Under the pieces are notes generated by a model. It saw only the letters and a program-made list of their open reading frames with translations, had not been told where the DNA came from and did not search any database. Made by a program: the position numbers and the translations under genes. Shown in pieces: positions 1-8,936 of a DNA stretch of 64,000 nucleotides. How positions within the stretch are numbered: position 1 is the stretch's first letter; every line of letters begins with the position of its first letter. The stretch comes from Psychrobacter urativorans (GTDB lineage: Bacteria > Pseudomonadota > Gammaproteobacteria > Pseudomonadales > Moraxellaceae). Location of the stretch: assembly GCF_904846695.1 (NCBI RefSeq), contig NZ_CAJHBR010000014.1:1-64000 (forward strand), in the 5' to 3' direction.

Positions 1-61
1 AGGTCATACCCTCATCTAAGCTTTTCAGGACTTGTTTGCGATAATCTAGGGAGTAAGTCAT
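1..61 (-). CDS. IS630-type transposase, N-terminal fragment (cut by window edge)
   Basis: Reading leftwards from the ATG at 59-61, the 20 visible codons give MTYSLDYRKQVLKSLDEGMT. This resembles the start of IS630-family transposases, whose N-terminal helix-turn-helix binds the element ends. The rest lies outside the window. Family assignment rests on 20 residues only. It is supported by the broken methyltransferase start immediately behind it, which shows that something inserted here. Confidence 0.6.
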   Translation of the reverse strand, partial: MTYSLDYRKQVLKSLDEGMT

Positions 62-124
62 GGTCATTTATAGTAATAATCGTTTAGTTGACTCATTCTA
101 TAACATTTTTGAAGTCAGGTGACT
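1..124 (-). mobile_element. Insertion sequence end (IS630-like), partial
   Basis: The transposase start at 61 is followed by about 60 bases of leader. Then the coding frame of an unrelated methyltransferase start begins at 123-125. IS630 elements insert at TA dinucleotides, and the junction near 124-127 reads TATA on the + strand. The exact boundary cannot be fixed without the other end of the element. Confidence 0.5.
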
Positions 125-215
125 ATAACTCTTCTACGGGTTCTAATAAGCGAAATGGCACTTCTTTATGGTGCTTTTCTACTGCTTCTTTACCAATCCA
201 ATTGAGTGTTGGCAT
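123..215 (-). pseudogene. Truncated DNA methyltransferase start (type III modification subunit-like)
   Basis: The ATG at 213-215 opens a 30-codon frame beginning MPTLNWIGKEAVEKHHKEVP and ending in the stop at 123-125. This N-terminus resembles that of site-specific adenine methyltransferases associated with type III restriction-modification, where it precedes the catalytic SAM-binding domain. Here the frame stops abruptly where the insertion sequence begins. I read it as the 5' stub of a methyltransferase gene broken by the IS; the remainder should lie left of the window. Recognition is from memory of the family. Confidence 0.55.
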
Positions 216-438
216 TTATATCCCTTTAGTCGTCTAAGATTGTTTCTATTTGATATGGTTAGTATATGTCTCAGAACATTTTAATACTATCTTTGTCTAA
301 TTGCAGGAGTACTTTAGAGTTTTGAATAATCGCAAGCGAACGCAAATTTAATCTCCCAAAACTAGAAAAAAGCAGCACCCCAAAAGAAGTACTGCCATAG
401 TCTAAAAACCGTCTAAAAACCTAACTTTAAACTAAACC
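216..438. other. Intergenic region between broken methyltransferase and acuI-like gene
   Basis: This AT-rich stretch presumably holds the promoter of the interrupted methyltransferase (leftwards) and the 3' end of the acuI-like transcript. I see no RNA gene, repeat or convincing terminator in it. Confidence 0.4.
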
Positions 439-1443
439 CTACCCCCGTAAATTGACCACATAACGCCCAACCGTCTTACTCGCTATAAATCGATCTAAGT
501 ATTCAGGCGTTTGCTCAAGCGTAATCTCTTCACCATAATTCTCTAAATTAGGCAGTTTCATATCGGTGGCCACGCGCTGCCAGATAGCTTTTTTATCCGC
601 CAGTGGGATATAGACCGAATCGATACCGAGTAGGGACACTGCGCGTGTGATAAAAGGCAATACCGTCATCGAGAACTCAGCGCCGCTCGCCAAGCCGCAA
701 GAGGTAACTGCGCCGCCAGCTTTGGTTTGCTTAAGTAAATTGGCTAGATAATCACCGCCAATCGTATCAATGGCATTGGCCCATAGCTCGCGACCAGCAG
801 GTTTATTACCGACCTCATTGATGGTATCACGATGACGGACTTCACTCGCACCCAGCTCTTTGAGATAATCACTTTGCTCAGGCTTACCAGAGAAGGCGAT
901 AACCTCATAACCGAGCTGACTCAAAATTGCGATACTGATACTACCGACGCCGCCTGTTGCACCCGTTACCGCCACTGGACCGTCTTCAGGTTTTGCGCCC
1001 ATTTTCTCTAACTTTTGGATACTTAATGCTGCGGTTAAGCCGCCAGTACCGTAAATCATCGCTTCTTTTATCGTCAATGAAGACGGACATTCGACCGCCC
1101 AGTCCGCTGGGATAGAGATCATCTGACCCAAACCCCCATCCGTATCCATGCCAAGATCATAACCGAATACCACCACCTCTTGCCCTGCTTTAAAAGTGCC
1201 AGACTTGTCACTGACCACTATGCCTGCCGCATCAATACCGGGGGTGTGCGGATAGTGCTTGGTGATTCTTTTATTGCCTGCTGCTGACATAGCATCTTTA
1301 TAGTTTAGCGAAGAGTAATGCACCTCTATCAATAAGTCATTCTCAGGCAAGTCACTGACGTTGCGTTCGCGAATGCTTTTTTTAAATTCACCGTCGTCAG
1401 TTTCTTCGACTACTAAAGCTTTGAAAGTTTTATGGTTAGACAT
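439..1443 (-). CDS. acuI: Acrylyl-CoA reductase / YhdH-type zinc-free MDR oxidoreductase
   Basis: Medium-chain dehydrogenase/reductase of the YhdH/AcuI group. These enzymes reduce acryloyl-CoA to propionyl-CoA with NADPH in the cytoplasm, limiting a toxic electrophile. An N-terminal GroES-like domain carries the family motif SSLNYKDAM. The Rossmann nucleotide-binding loop reads VTGATGGVGS near residue 165. Zinc-ligand cysteines are absent, as expected for the group. An in-frame ATG also exists at 1449, but AGGA is better placed for the ATG at 1443 (334 residues). The neighbour behind it is another MDR enzyme, 100 bp away with its own terminator, so the two are probably separate transcripts. 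The substrate is inferred from the family. Confidence 0.85.
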   Translation of the reverse strand: MSNHKTFKALVVEETDDGEFKKSIRERNVSDLPENDLLIEVHYSSLNYKDAMSAAGNKRITKHYPHTPGIDAAGIVVSDKSGTFKAGQEVVVFGYDLGMDTDGGLGQMISIPADWAVECPSSLTIKEAMIYGTGGLTAALSIQKLEKMGAKPEDGPVAVTGATGGVGSISIAILSQLGYEVIAFSGKPEQSDYLKELGASEVRHRDTINEVGNKPAGRELWANAIDTIGGDYLANLLKQTKAGGAVTSCGLASGAEFSMTVLPFITRAVSLLGIDSVYIPLADKKAIWQRVATDMKLPNLENYGEEITLEQTPEYLDRFIASKTVGRYVVNLRG

Positions 1444-1504
1444 AATCATATTCCTAGTTTGCGGTGTTTTTTAGCTACTGCCAGTAACAGCTGGTTATAG
1501 AAAT

Positions 1505-1534
1505 AAAAAAGCCCATGCAATCATGAGCTTTTTT
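1505..1534 (-). terminator. Intrinsic terminator of the MDR gene at 1550
   Basis: Complementary arms AAAAAGCCCATG and CATGAGCTTTTT surround a four-base loop. On the minus strand the single mismatch becomes a G-U pair and the hairpin runs into a U tract. It lies just downstream of the leftward gene ending at 1550. Confidence 0.75.
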
Positions 1535-1549
1535 ATTCAATGGCAACAA

Positions 1550-2527
1550 CTAAGGCTTTAACAATATTTTGCCTTTTTTATCTGATTGTATTTTTCCATC
1601 AACCGCTTTGGTAATATCTGCCAAATCAAAAACCGCTTCAACAGGCAGTTGTAGCTTACCGCCAACCGCTCTATCAATCAGCTCATCGACTAAGCGCTGC
1701 TTGTTGTCTACGCTCATCTCTTGGCTAATTTTGCTACCCCAGAAGCCTTTTAGCGTCGCCTGCTTAAAGATTATATCAGTAGGGTTGAGCATCATCGGCT
1801 TACCTGACATCGCGCCAAATACCGCAAATGTACCGCCATGACCCAGTAGTGATAATAAAGCACCGCTGTCTTCGCCACCAACGGAATCAACTGCTGCGCT
1901 GATTTTATCCTCAGCAATCATTGATTTTACTTGGTCTTTCCAGTCTTCATCTTCACTATTGATATTATTCTCTATCCCAATGGCCTGTAGCTCTGCCACC
2001 GCCTCACTACTGCGTACTATATTGATGGTTTTTACCCCACGAGCTGCCGCTAGCATAGCTAGGGATTTACCGACCGCACCATTAGCAGCGTTATGGATCA
2101 GCCACTGACCACGCTCTACTTCTAGGAACTCAAGCAGCATCAAGGCACTGAGTGGCATAGCGATCAATTGCGCCGCCATTTCATCGTTTAAGCTCTCCGG
2201 TACCGGAAATACCATGTCTTCTGAGGCCACAAAATATTCTGCCCAAGTCGCTTGCACACTAGCGGCGGCAACGCGTTGACCGACTTTTAGATTTTTAACA
2301 TCGCTACCTACAGCATCGATAATGCCAACCGCCTCAGAACCACCAATAGCTGGCATTTCAGGTTTAAAGCCATATTTGCCACGAATAGTTAGTAAGTCAT
2401 GATTATGGATAGAAGCCAAGATAGTCTTCACTCGTACTTCGTTAGCTTTTGGCTCTGGAGTAGGGCGATCGCCTAGACTGAGGACTTCAGTAGGTCTGCC
2501 AAAATGATCATAAGTTGCGCTACGCAT
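1550..2527 (-). CDS. Zinc-independent MDR oxidoreductase (quinone/enoyl reductase-like)
   Basis: A 325-residue medium-chain dehydrogenase/reductase. Residues 1-120 form the GroES-like part, with the family start FGRPTEVLSLGDRPTPEP. A Rossmann fold follows with NAANGAVGKSLAMLAAARG around residues 146-164, matching NADPH-binding loops of quinone reductase and mitochondrial enoyl-reductase-like enzymes. No structural or catalytic zinc cysteines are visible. It probably reduces a quinone or enal/enoyl substrate with NADPH in the cytoplasm; the substrate cannot be told. It sits between its own terminator and a bidirectional-looking terminator upstream, so it is likely monocistronic. Confidence 0.8.
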   Translation of the reverse strand: MRSATYDHFGRPTEVLSLGDRPTPEPKANEVRVKTILASIHNHDLLTIRGKYGFKPEMPAIGGSEAVGIIDAVGSDVKNLKVGQRVAAASVQATWAEYFVASEDMVFPVPESLNDEMAAQLIAMPLSALMLLEFLEVERGQWLIHNAANGAVGKSLAMLAAARGVKTINIVRSSEAVAELQAIGIENNINSEDEDWKDQVKSMIAEDKISAAVDSVGGEDSGALLSLLGHGGTFAVFGAMSGKPMMLNPTDIIFKQATLKGFWGSKISQEMSVDNKQRLVDELIDRAVGGKLQLPVEAVFDLADITKAVDGKIQSDKKGKILLKP

Positions 2528-2646
2528 AGTATATTCCTTGAGTTATTATTAAATAATTATCACGGTTTACAGTAGCAAGTCGCGCCTAACTAGCGCAATA
2601 TCAGTTTAGTTAAGTATTTTGTCAGTATGGTTAATGATGGTTCAAT

Positions 2647-2701
2647 ACCCCTTAGCATAAAAACAGCGCTTTGATATCCTCAGAGCACTGTTTTTAGGGG
2701 T
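2647..2701. terminator. Terminator downstream of the GDYXXLXY gene
   Basis: A long hairpin with outer arms ACCCCT/AGGGGT and inner arms AAAACAGCGCT/AGCACTGTTTT (one G-U type difference). It has A-rich and T-rich flanks on both sides and lies between the leftward gene ending at 2759 and the promoter region of the MDR gene. Confidence 0.7.
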
Positions 2702-2758
2702 TTGGCCCATAGCCTAGAATCAGCCAAAGCTTATAAAATGCGCACAATTTTATTCTTA

Positions 2759-3478
2759 CTAATCTAAGGCAATAACTTTATAATTTTTGTCCACCATATC
2801 CGTTAATAAGGGTTCGCCCTTATCGTTAACTCGGAATAACCCATACTCTGCTGCCTCAAAGGCTTTGGCCTGACCTTCTTGAAAGAAGAAGGCATTGGTT
2901 GCTAGTTGGACGCTACCACGGCGGATACGGTAATGAATAGACCGCTCATTGGCTGCTAAGTCATGCTGATTATTACCATCAGCTAAGCGCACAAAATGCC
3001 CAACGTTATGCTTATCTACTGCGACAATTACATAACCTTGCATAGGGTCATATATACGAAAATCTGACCTTGATTCATTTGGCGCAGATTCCTGTAGCTC
3101 AGAACCTTCTAATTCAGAACCTTCTAATTCAGAATCTAGGGCTGGTGTTGGCGGCTGTAAGCTCTCGTATTGTGGTCGTAGGGCATCAAAGATATCACGC
3201 TCTATAGTATAACTGAGCGCCATATAATCACCTTGCATAAAGCCGCGCGGATCGACAGGGGCCAGCTGCAACAGTATTGGTTTACCAGTAGCTAGATGGT
3301 TTTCATGTTCAATCACTTTTATAGTGATCGCGACTAATACTGCTAGCAATCCTAGTAGCGCCATGGCGATAGTCACTGAGCGTTTCTGCCACCAAGGCAA
3401 CTTTGAAAGTGTTGGTTTGCGCTGATGGCTTAAAGTATCACCCTCAGCAGAGTGGGGGTTATTAATAGGCTGAGTCAT
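2759..3478 (-). CDS. GDYXXLXY domain-containing membrane-anchored protein
   Basis: A 239-residue protein with one predicted transmembrane helix near residues 33-53. The following domain carries the name-giving motif GDYMALSY shortly after FMQ. The domain family is defined by sequence only; its function is unknown. Residues around 115-130 contain a short acidic repeat (SELEG, SELEG, SELQE) encoded by a 15-bp direct repeat at 3105-3140. Its start overlaps the stop of the DUF4401 gene by four bases, implying translational coupling. It is the third gene of the 5.9-2.8 kb leftward operon, whose members are otherwise multi-pass membrane proteins. Confidence 0.85.
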   Translation of the reverse strand: MTQPINNPHSAEGDTLSHQRKPTLSKLPWWQKRSVTIAMALLGLLAVLVAITIKVIEHENHLATGKPILLQLAPVDPRGFMQGDYMALSYTIERDIFDALRPQYESLQPPTPALDSELEGSELEGSELQESAPNESRSDFRIYDPMQGYVIVAVDKHNVGHFVRLADGNNQHDLAANERSIHYRIRRGSVQLATNAFFFQEGQAKAFEAAEYGLFRVNDKGEPLLTDMVDKNYKVIALD

Positions 3479-4746
3479 GAGGGAAGCTCCTGATCATCAC
3501 TACCGCTGTCTTGGTTAGCCATGGTGCCAACAGAGGTTTTAGGAGGTAGCTTAGCAGTGGTTGTACGCAAGACTGTCAAAGGTAAGTCGCTAGCAATATA
3601 ACGACTCACCAGCAGCCAACGTATCAGCAATATACTGATAGCGATAAGAAGCATTGAGCCTGACTTTATTAATAAAGAGCTATCAAGCTGATAGTAATAC
3701 CAAAATATATAGCTCACTAAGGCAAGCAAGCCAACCCCCAATAGCAGCCTTTGGCTATTAGCAATGCCAATAATAATCACTATGCTGGCAGACAATAGCC
3801 CTGAAACATAGACCGATATGATGCCGATGATAATGATGACGCAGACGATAATAATGTCAGGTTGTGAGGGCGATTTAAAACACAGTAGCTTCATCTGGTA
3901 GCGCTGAAGAATAAGGTGAGCGCCATATAAGCTGACCATTACCAACAGCCCTTGCGCCATATAGTAATTATAGCTAAATTTATTACTGATAAATTGGACG
4001 TTGTAGTCGCCAGCGAAAATATAGATAGAAAAGATAAGTAGCACAAAGGCAGAAGCATAGCTCAGCGCTTTACTGATATCAAAAGCCCCTGCACGCCATC
4101 GAATCGGTAGGTAACTTATTAACCAATAGCGTTGCAAATTTGCCATAATAGTGACTAGAGCTAATAGTGCTAAGCTCAGTTCAGGCAGTTGGTAAAAGCT
4201 AAGCAAATAGACTATTACGCCCAATACCGCCGCACTACTGAGCAGTCGATAAATAAAATTAGGCATAACAAGAGTCATGATGACTTGGATCAGTAAAAAC
4301 AGCCAAAGGATCAGCGGTTGGATTATCTCACTGCCAAATAAGGCAAACATCAAATATAGCTGTCCTGCGCCACTCAAAGCAAAGGCCAAACTGTTCCAAA
4401 AAGTATTATCCGCAGATTTTTTATTTTTAAATAAAGTAAAAGCTATAGCACTCAGTATTATGCCGACCAGCCATTGTAGTAGTGAGCTGTCAAAGACCTC
4501 TGCTTGATACAGTATCAGGGATAAAAACCCAACCAAAAATATGCTCGATAACACCCCACTAAAGCCAAAAAATAAGTGGATAAACCAAGGCGTACTGTCA
4601 TTATCATCAGCTGGGTTAGCAAGGTTATCAGCCAAAACAGTGGCATCGCTATCCCTAGGGTTACGGCTATCTACAATAGGGTTAGGCGCAATCAGGCCTA
4701 GCTGTTGCAACTGCGCAAACGTCTGATCATAGTTATTCATAGTCAC
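3475..4746 (-). CDS. DUF4401 domain-containing membrane protein
   Basis: A 423-residue integral membrane protein with roughly a dozen hydrophobic segments from residue 55 on. A short cytoplasmic-looking N-terminus and a polar C-terminal tail flank them. It matches the DUF4401 family as I remember it, a partner of DUF2157 and GDYXXLXY proteins. No catalytic motif is visible and the function is unknown. It lies 22 bp downstream of the DUF2157 gene and overlaps the next gene by four bases, so the three are almost certainly co-transcribed and may form one membrane complex (inference). Confidence 0.8.
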   Translation of the reverse strand: MTMNNYDQTFAQLQQLGLIAPNPIVDSRNPRDSDATVLADNLANPADDNDSTPWFIHLFFGFSGVLSSIFLVGFLSLILYQAEVFDSSLLQWLVGIILSAIAFTLFKNKKSADNTFWNSLAFALSGAGQLYLMFALFGSEIIQPLILWLFLLIQVIMTLVMPNFIYRLLSSAAVLGVIVYLLSFYQLPELSLALLALVTIMANLQRYWLISYLPIRWRAGAFDISKALSYASAFVLLIFSIYIFAGDYNVQFISNKFSYNYYMAQGLLVMVSLYGAHLILQRYQMKLLCFKSPSQPDIIIVCVIIIIGIISVYVSGLLSASIVIIIGIANSQRLLLGVGLLALVSYIFWYYYQLDSSLLIKSGSMLLIAISILLIRWLLVSRYIASDLPLTVLRTTTAKLPPKTSVGTMANQDSGSDDQELPS

Positions 4747-4768
4747 CTCGCATAGTCACTTTATATTG

Positions 4769-5887
4769 TCACTTTACATCCTCACTTTGCATTTGTGCCA
4801 GCAGCTCAGACTGCTGACCCCTCTTATCTAAGCGGGCAAGGCGTCGTAGCCAAACTACCATCGCTGAACTCATTACAATCAATAATAGCGCTAGCAATAA
4901 AAAGCCACCAGCTTCCCAATCATCGAGCAGCAACTTGCCCGTCCAGAACATAACTACTGTAATCACAGAGCCGCATAGATAAGTCAGCATTAATAAGTCA
5001 CTGCGCTGCCGATAAAAACGCCAAAGCATAAAGCCACACCAGCTTGCCCATAGCGACAAAGTAAAGAGCAACGGTAGCGTTTTGATATCGTCAAAGATAG
5101 TGATAATGGCTAGATGAGTAATGAAATAAGTGCTTAGCAAGCCCACCACATAAGTACTCCAGTGCAAACTGGACTTAGTGGGCAGCGCTGTTTGAGAAAT
5201 AGCAGCTTTAGTAGCAGCGGTTGTTAATAGCGTTGGTTTATATAAGCTTAAATGAGAACTGGGTTTATTCTCTACAGTAGACAGCCATAGAATTAGGGCT
5301 ACTAAATTGAAGATAGCTAGGATACTCAGCTGCAAGATATCTTGATAAATATAATCTGCAAATACAATAGCTGCCACGTCCATATAGAGTATCAGGCTGG
5401 CATTTATGAGCCCAAGCCATAACAGCCAAAGTGCAGGCAGGCGAGCAATGAGCACCCAAGGAATAATCAATAGCGCCCAATTAAAGAACAGCTGCCAAGT
5501 ATCAGCGCCAGTTTGGTAAACCTGACCAAATAACGCCAATAAACTACCAGTGATGATACTAGCTATAAGCAGCAGTAATTGCCGTACGAGCTGAAATCGT
5601 TGTTTAAAACAGAGAATTATGTAGAGCGCTATAGTGACAACTAAAGCTCCTTCGACTAAAGCGAATTTGCCAGTATGGCTCATATTTTGCCAGTTATAGG
5701 CGATAAAGAATACTAGAGCTAATACTAGCGCTACTGAGCCAATAATCAATGCCGCTTTATCAAAGAACGCAAGCCAAGTGTGTTTAGGAGGATAAACTTC
5801 CAACTTTAGAGCTGCTGTATCAGCATGAGATAAGGGTAAGCTACCTTGCTTAAGCAGTTGCTCGATGCTACGCCGTGGTTGACTCAT
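4769..5887 (-). CDS. DUF2157 domain-containing membrane protein
   Basis: A 372-residue protein. A soluble N-terminal stretch (about residues 1-45) is followed by about ten membrane segments. The early hydrophobic hairpin with AYNWQNMSHTGKFALVEGA is characteristic of DUF2157. Its function is unknown. It is the first gene of the leftward operon with the DUF4401 and GDYXXLXY genes. The nearly 1-kb noncoding region upstream (5888-6874) should contain its promoter. Confidence 0.82.
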   Translation of the reverse strand: MSQPRRSIEQLLKQGSLPLSHADTAALKLEVYPPKHTWLAFFDKAALIIGSVALVLALVFFIAYNWQNMSHTGKFALVEGALVVTIALYIILCFKQRFQLVRQLLLLIASIITGSLLALFGQVYQTGADTWQLFFNWALLIIPWVLIARLPALWLLWLGLINASLILYMDVAAIVFADYIYQDILQLSILAIFNLVALILWLSTVENKPSSHLSLYKPTLLTTAATKAAISQTALPTKSSLHWSTYVVGLLSTYFITHLAIITIFDDIKTLPLLFTLSLWASWCGFMLWRFYRQRSDLLMLTYLCGSVITVVMFWTGKLLLDDWEAGGFLLLALLLIVMSSAMVVWLRRLARLDKRGQQSELLAQMQSEDVK

Positions 5888-6874
5888 AGCGCTCTCTAAA
5901 TAAAAGATTATTTAGCTTATCTTAGCTGTTTTTTATATTAATAGCATACTAAAGTTTATAAAGCCCTAGTTAATAGTGCAGTAGCATTTTGCAGTAGCGC
6001 TGATGATAATCTACCGCCAGAAGCTACAGCAATAAATACTACCAGTAGTAATAAATACTATTTGATTAATAGGGGTGCCATTGAGGTATTGAACAATACT
6101 ATTAGCTCTTTTAGAGCGCTAAAAATGAGTCGACAGCGCTTTTAGGCGCTATGATTGTTACAGATAGAATTTTCTATGCTTAATTTTTCAAATTTGTACA
6201 AAAATAAATAAGTTGAAAATAAGCAATAGGCTAACTTTTTGTGAGAGTGGATAACAGCTGTTTTTTACATTATAAAAGTATGATTATTAGAAGATGATAT
6301 TGGCTCAAATTTTATAGTAGACGACACTGTTTTAATTCTATTTTCTACTTTAATATCTAGTGCCTTGTCGAAAGTATTAACTTAATAGTCTTTATTTTCA
6401 ATAGCTTATATAGTAATTTATTGTATTTACTATCAAGCTAATAGCATAAGGGTAAGCTTTTTCTCAAAGAGAAAGGGGCTGTGTTACGAGCGGATAAAGG
6501 GGAGCGATGACTACTTTATTAATAGAGTTGTAGATGGTTTTTATCTGTTAATTGTGCGGCGCTTATAAGCTAATTTTAGGAGTGGCTAGCACAACAATAT
6601 TAAAATCTGTTGACATTTGCTTCGTTTTTTATTACTAATAGTTGTCCTATTTGTTACTAATAGTTACCTAAGATTATCTCAATTAGAATGGCTAACTTTT
6701 AATTATCAGCTTATTACTGATAGTTATAAATTAAGGCTTCAACACAGAACGGTAGCGCTGCCAGCTATACTGATGATACTTAGTTAATAAAGGCAATATA
6801 CGGATATATTAAACTTAAGAGGTTGACTACAACTTAGTCGATCTGCCCCAGCCACCTGCTAGCTAGGTCATTAC
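5888..6874. other. Long noncoding region between divergent DUF2157 operon and oppA
   Basis: This AT-rich stretch of about 990 bp holds no credible gene on either strand. It contains two copies of AATAAATACTA (6031-6041, 6050-6060) and a weak hairpin with AGAGCGCT/AGCGCTTT near 6113-6142. A TTGACA at about 6612 lacks a good -10 at the right distance. Promoters for the leftward operon and for oppA must lie here. No tRNA-like T-arm is visible. Its length suggests regulation or decay of former genes. Confidence 0.5.
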
Positions 6875-8548
6875 ATGATGCAAAATCCTAACCGCCTATT
6901 CAATACTTTTTTTCTGCCTACTGCTCTTGTGCTCGCCATGTCTATGACTGGCTGTAGCGATAAGTCTGCAACTGATAATAACGCCAGTAAATCAGCTGCT
7001 GTTGATCCTAGTGTACTTGCTGATACTCAAGAGCTAGTGGTTAACAATGCTGCGGAGCCAGAATCACTGGATCCACACAAGGTATCTGGGGTTCCTGAAG
7101 CCAATATTGACCGTCAGATATTTGAAGGCTTGACTAATACTGACGCTGAAGGCAAAACCATTCCCGGCATAGCGACCAGTTGGGAGAGCGAGGATAATAA
7201 AGTATGGACGTTTAAGCTACGTGATGCTAAATGGTCGAATGGGGATCCAGTAACGGCAGAGGACTTTGCCTATAGTATGCGCCGCTTAGTCGATCCTAAT
7301 ACTGCCTCACCGTATGCAAGTTATTTAGTCGATGCCAAAGTAGTCGGTGCCGATCAGATCGTAGATGGCAAAGCCGCACTTGATACCCTTGGAGTAAAGG
7401 CTATCGACGATAAGACTTTGCAGATTACTTTGTCACAGCCAGTACCTTATTTCCCAGACATGCTGATCCACAATTCGGTCAAGCCGGTTCATAAAAAGAC
7501 GGTTGAGGCCTTTGGTGATAAATGGACAGATCCTGCAAATATCGTAGTGAATGGTCCTTATAAGCCTAGCCAGTGGCAAGTCAATGACAAGATCGTCTTA
7601 ACCCGTAACCCCTCTTATTACGACGATGCCAACACTACTATTAATAAGATCACTATGCTAGCGATTCCTTCTAGCACCACGGATGTTGCACGCTATCAGG
7701 CCGGCGAGATCGACATTACTTACAATGACGTGCCGACTGAGCAATTTGCGTCTCTCAAAGAGCAGCTCGGCGATCAGCTTAGAGTAGCGCCTTATCTTTG
7801 TACTTATTATTATGAGTTTAATACCGTTAAGCCACCGTTTAATGATCCTAAAGTGCGCCGCGCCTTAGCTTTGGCGTTGGATCGTGACACTATTGTAGAT
7901 AAGGTAATCGGTCAAGGCCAGACTGCGGCGTATCAATTGACACCGCCTGCCACTAATGGTGATGTTAAAAACGCGCCAGAGTGGTCGACTTGGGATAAAG
8001 AAAAACGTATTGCTGAAGCCAAAAAACTGCTCAACGAAGCAGGCTACAGCGACAGCAAGCCGCTTAAATTCGAGCTGCTATATAATACTAACGATAACCA
8101 CAAAAAGACTGCGGTGGCCGCTACGTCATTATGGAAGCAAGCACTTGGTTTCGTTGATGTGACTTTGACTAATAAAGAATGGAAGACTTATTTGGATACC
8201 CGTCGTAATGGTGATTACCAAATTGCACGTGCGGGCTGGTGTGGCGATTATAATGAGCCGTCAGCATTCTTAAATATTCTCAAATCCGATAACAGTGGTA
8301 ACTATGGTAAATACAATAGCGCTAACTTTGATAGCTTAATGGCGAAAACCTTGCAAGCGGGTGTCACCCCTGAGCAGCGTGGCGGTATATACAAACAGGC
8401 CGAAGTGCAGCTTGATCAAGATATGCCTCTGTTGAACATGTACCATTATGTCAGCCCACGTTTAATTAAGCCTTATGTCGTTGGCTTCCCAAGCCAAGAT
8501 ATCTTAGGTAACTGGCAAGGCAAAGATCTATCCATCGCCAAACACTGA
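6875..8548 (+). CDS. oppA: Oligopeptide ABC transporter, substrate-binding lipoprotein OppA
   Basis: Periplasmic peptide-binding protein (SBP family 5) that hands peptides to OppBC. The signal peptide ends in a lipobox SMTGC with Cys27 as lipid anchor, so it is a lipoprotein, unlike the soluble OppA of E. coli. The mature part begins with the family block AEPESLDPHKVSG and contains VNGPYKPSQW and the conserved RRALALALDRDTIV region. Its length (557) is normal for the family. It is the first gene of oppABCDF. A 388-bp gap with an mRNA-stabilising-type hairpin separates it from oppB, consistent with higher expression of the binding protein than of the membrane subunits. An ATG at 6878 is an alternative start. 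Confidence 0.93.
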   Translation: MMQNPNRLFNTFFLPTALVLAMSMTGCSDKSATDNNASKSAAVDPSVLADTQELVVNNAAEPESLDPHKVSGVPEANIDRQIFEGLTNTDAEGKTIPGIATSWESEDNKVWTFKLRDAKWSNGDPVTAEDFAYSMRRLVDPNTASPYASYLVDAKVVGADQIVDGKAALDTLGVKAIDDKTLQITLSQPVPYFPDMLIHNSVKPVHKKTVEAFGDKWTDPANIVVNGPYKPSQWQVNDKIVLTRNPSYYDDANTTINKITMLAIPSSTTDVARYQAGEIDITYNDVPTEQFASLKEQLGDQLRVAPYLCTYYYEFNTVKPPFNDPKVRRALALALDRDTIVDKVIGQGQTAAYQLTPPATNGDVKNAPEWSTWDKEKRIAEAKKLLNEAGYSDSKPLKFELLYNTNDNHKKTAVAATSLWKQALGFVDVTLTNKEWKTYLDTRRNGDYQIARAGWCGDYNEPSAFLNILKSDNSGNYGKYNSANFDSLMAKTLQAGVTPEQRGGIYKQAEVQLDQDMPLLNMYHYVSPRLIKPYVVGFPSQDILGNWQGKDLSIAKH

Positions 8549-8587
8549 TCTCTTTAGGTATAGCAGTCATATGCCGATAGTAGCTAG

Positions 8588-8622
8588 GGGCTATGAAGAA
8601 GATTAAACCTGATTCATAGCCC
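8588..8622 (+). promoter_or_regulatory. Hairpin in the oppA-oppB intergenic region
   Basis: Perfect 10-bp arms GGGCTATGAA/TTCATAGCCC with a 15-base loop begin 40 bp after the oppA stop. There is no T tract, so it is not a standard intrinsic terminator. Such hairpins between a binding-protein gene and its permease genes often protect the 3' end of the first message after processing (inference). Confidence 0.5.
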
Positions 8623-8936
8623 TATCAGCGACTGCGAGTTGCAGCTGTTTATAGTTTTATAGTGCAAGATAGGCCATTGGATAGCTTATAAACAGTCACT
8701 GAATATTTTTAGTATTATTTCCTATTTCTCATTAGTTTCATTCTTCATTGCCGTTTTTTTTAGGCTTGATGGATGAAATTTTTGCAGTTTAAAAAGCTCT
8801 GATTTCAGGTAGTACAAGTAAGTTGAGTCCCTTGAAGTTGACTATTTGATAGCTAACTGGGCATTGGCTTTGCTGTCGTTATTTGTCTGCCGCTAAGCTT
8901 AGGAATGAGCACTATGATCATGATAAAAGAGGCCTT

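Noticed and set aside
6246-6254. A DnaA-box-like 9-mer (AGTGGATAA) in a long AT-rich noncoding region
   Set aside because: One 8/9 match alone. No cluster of boxes and no dnaA, gyrB or rpmH gene nearby, so no origin is called.
8883-8936. N-terminal extension of OppB from a TTG
   Set aside because: Homologues begin at the ATG 8937, which has a ribosome-binding site.
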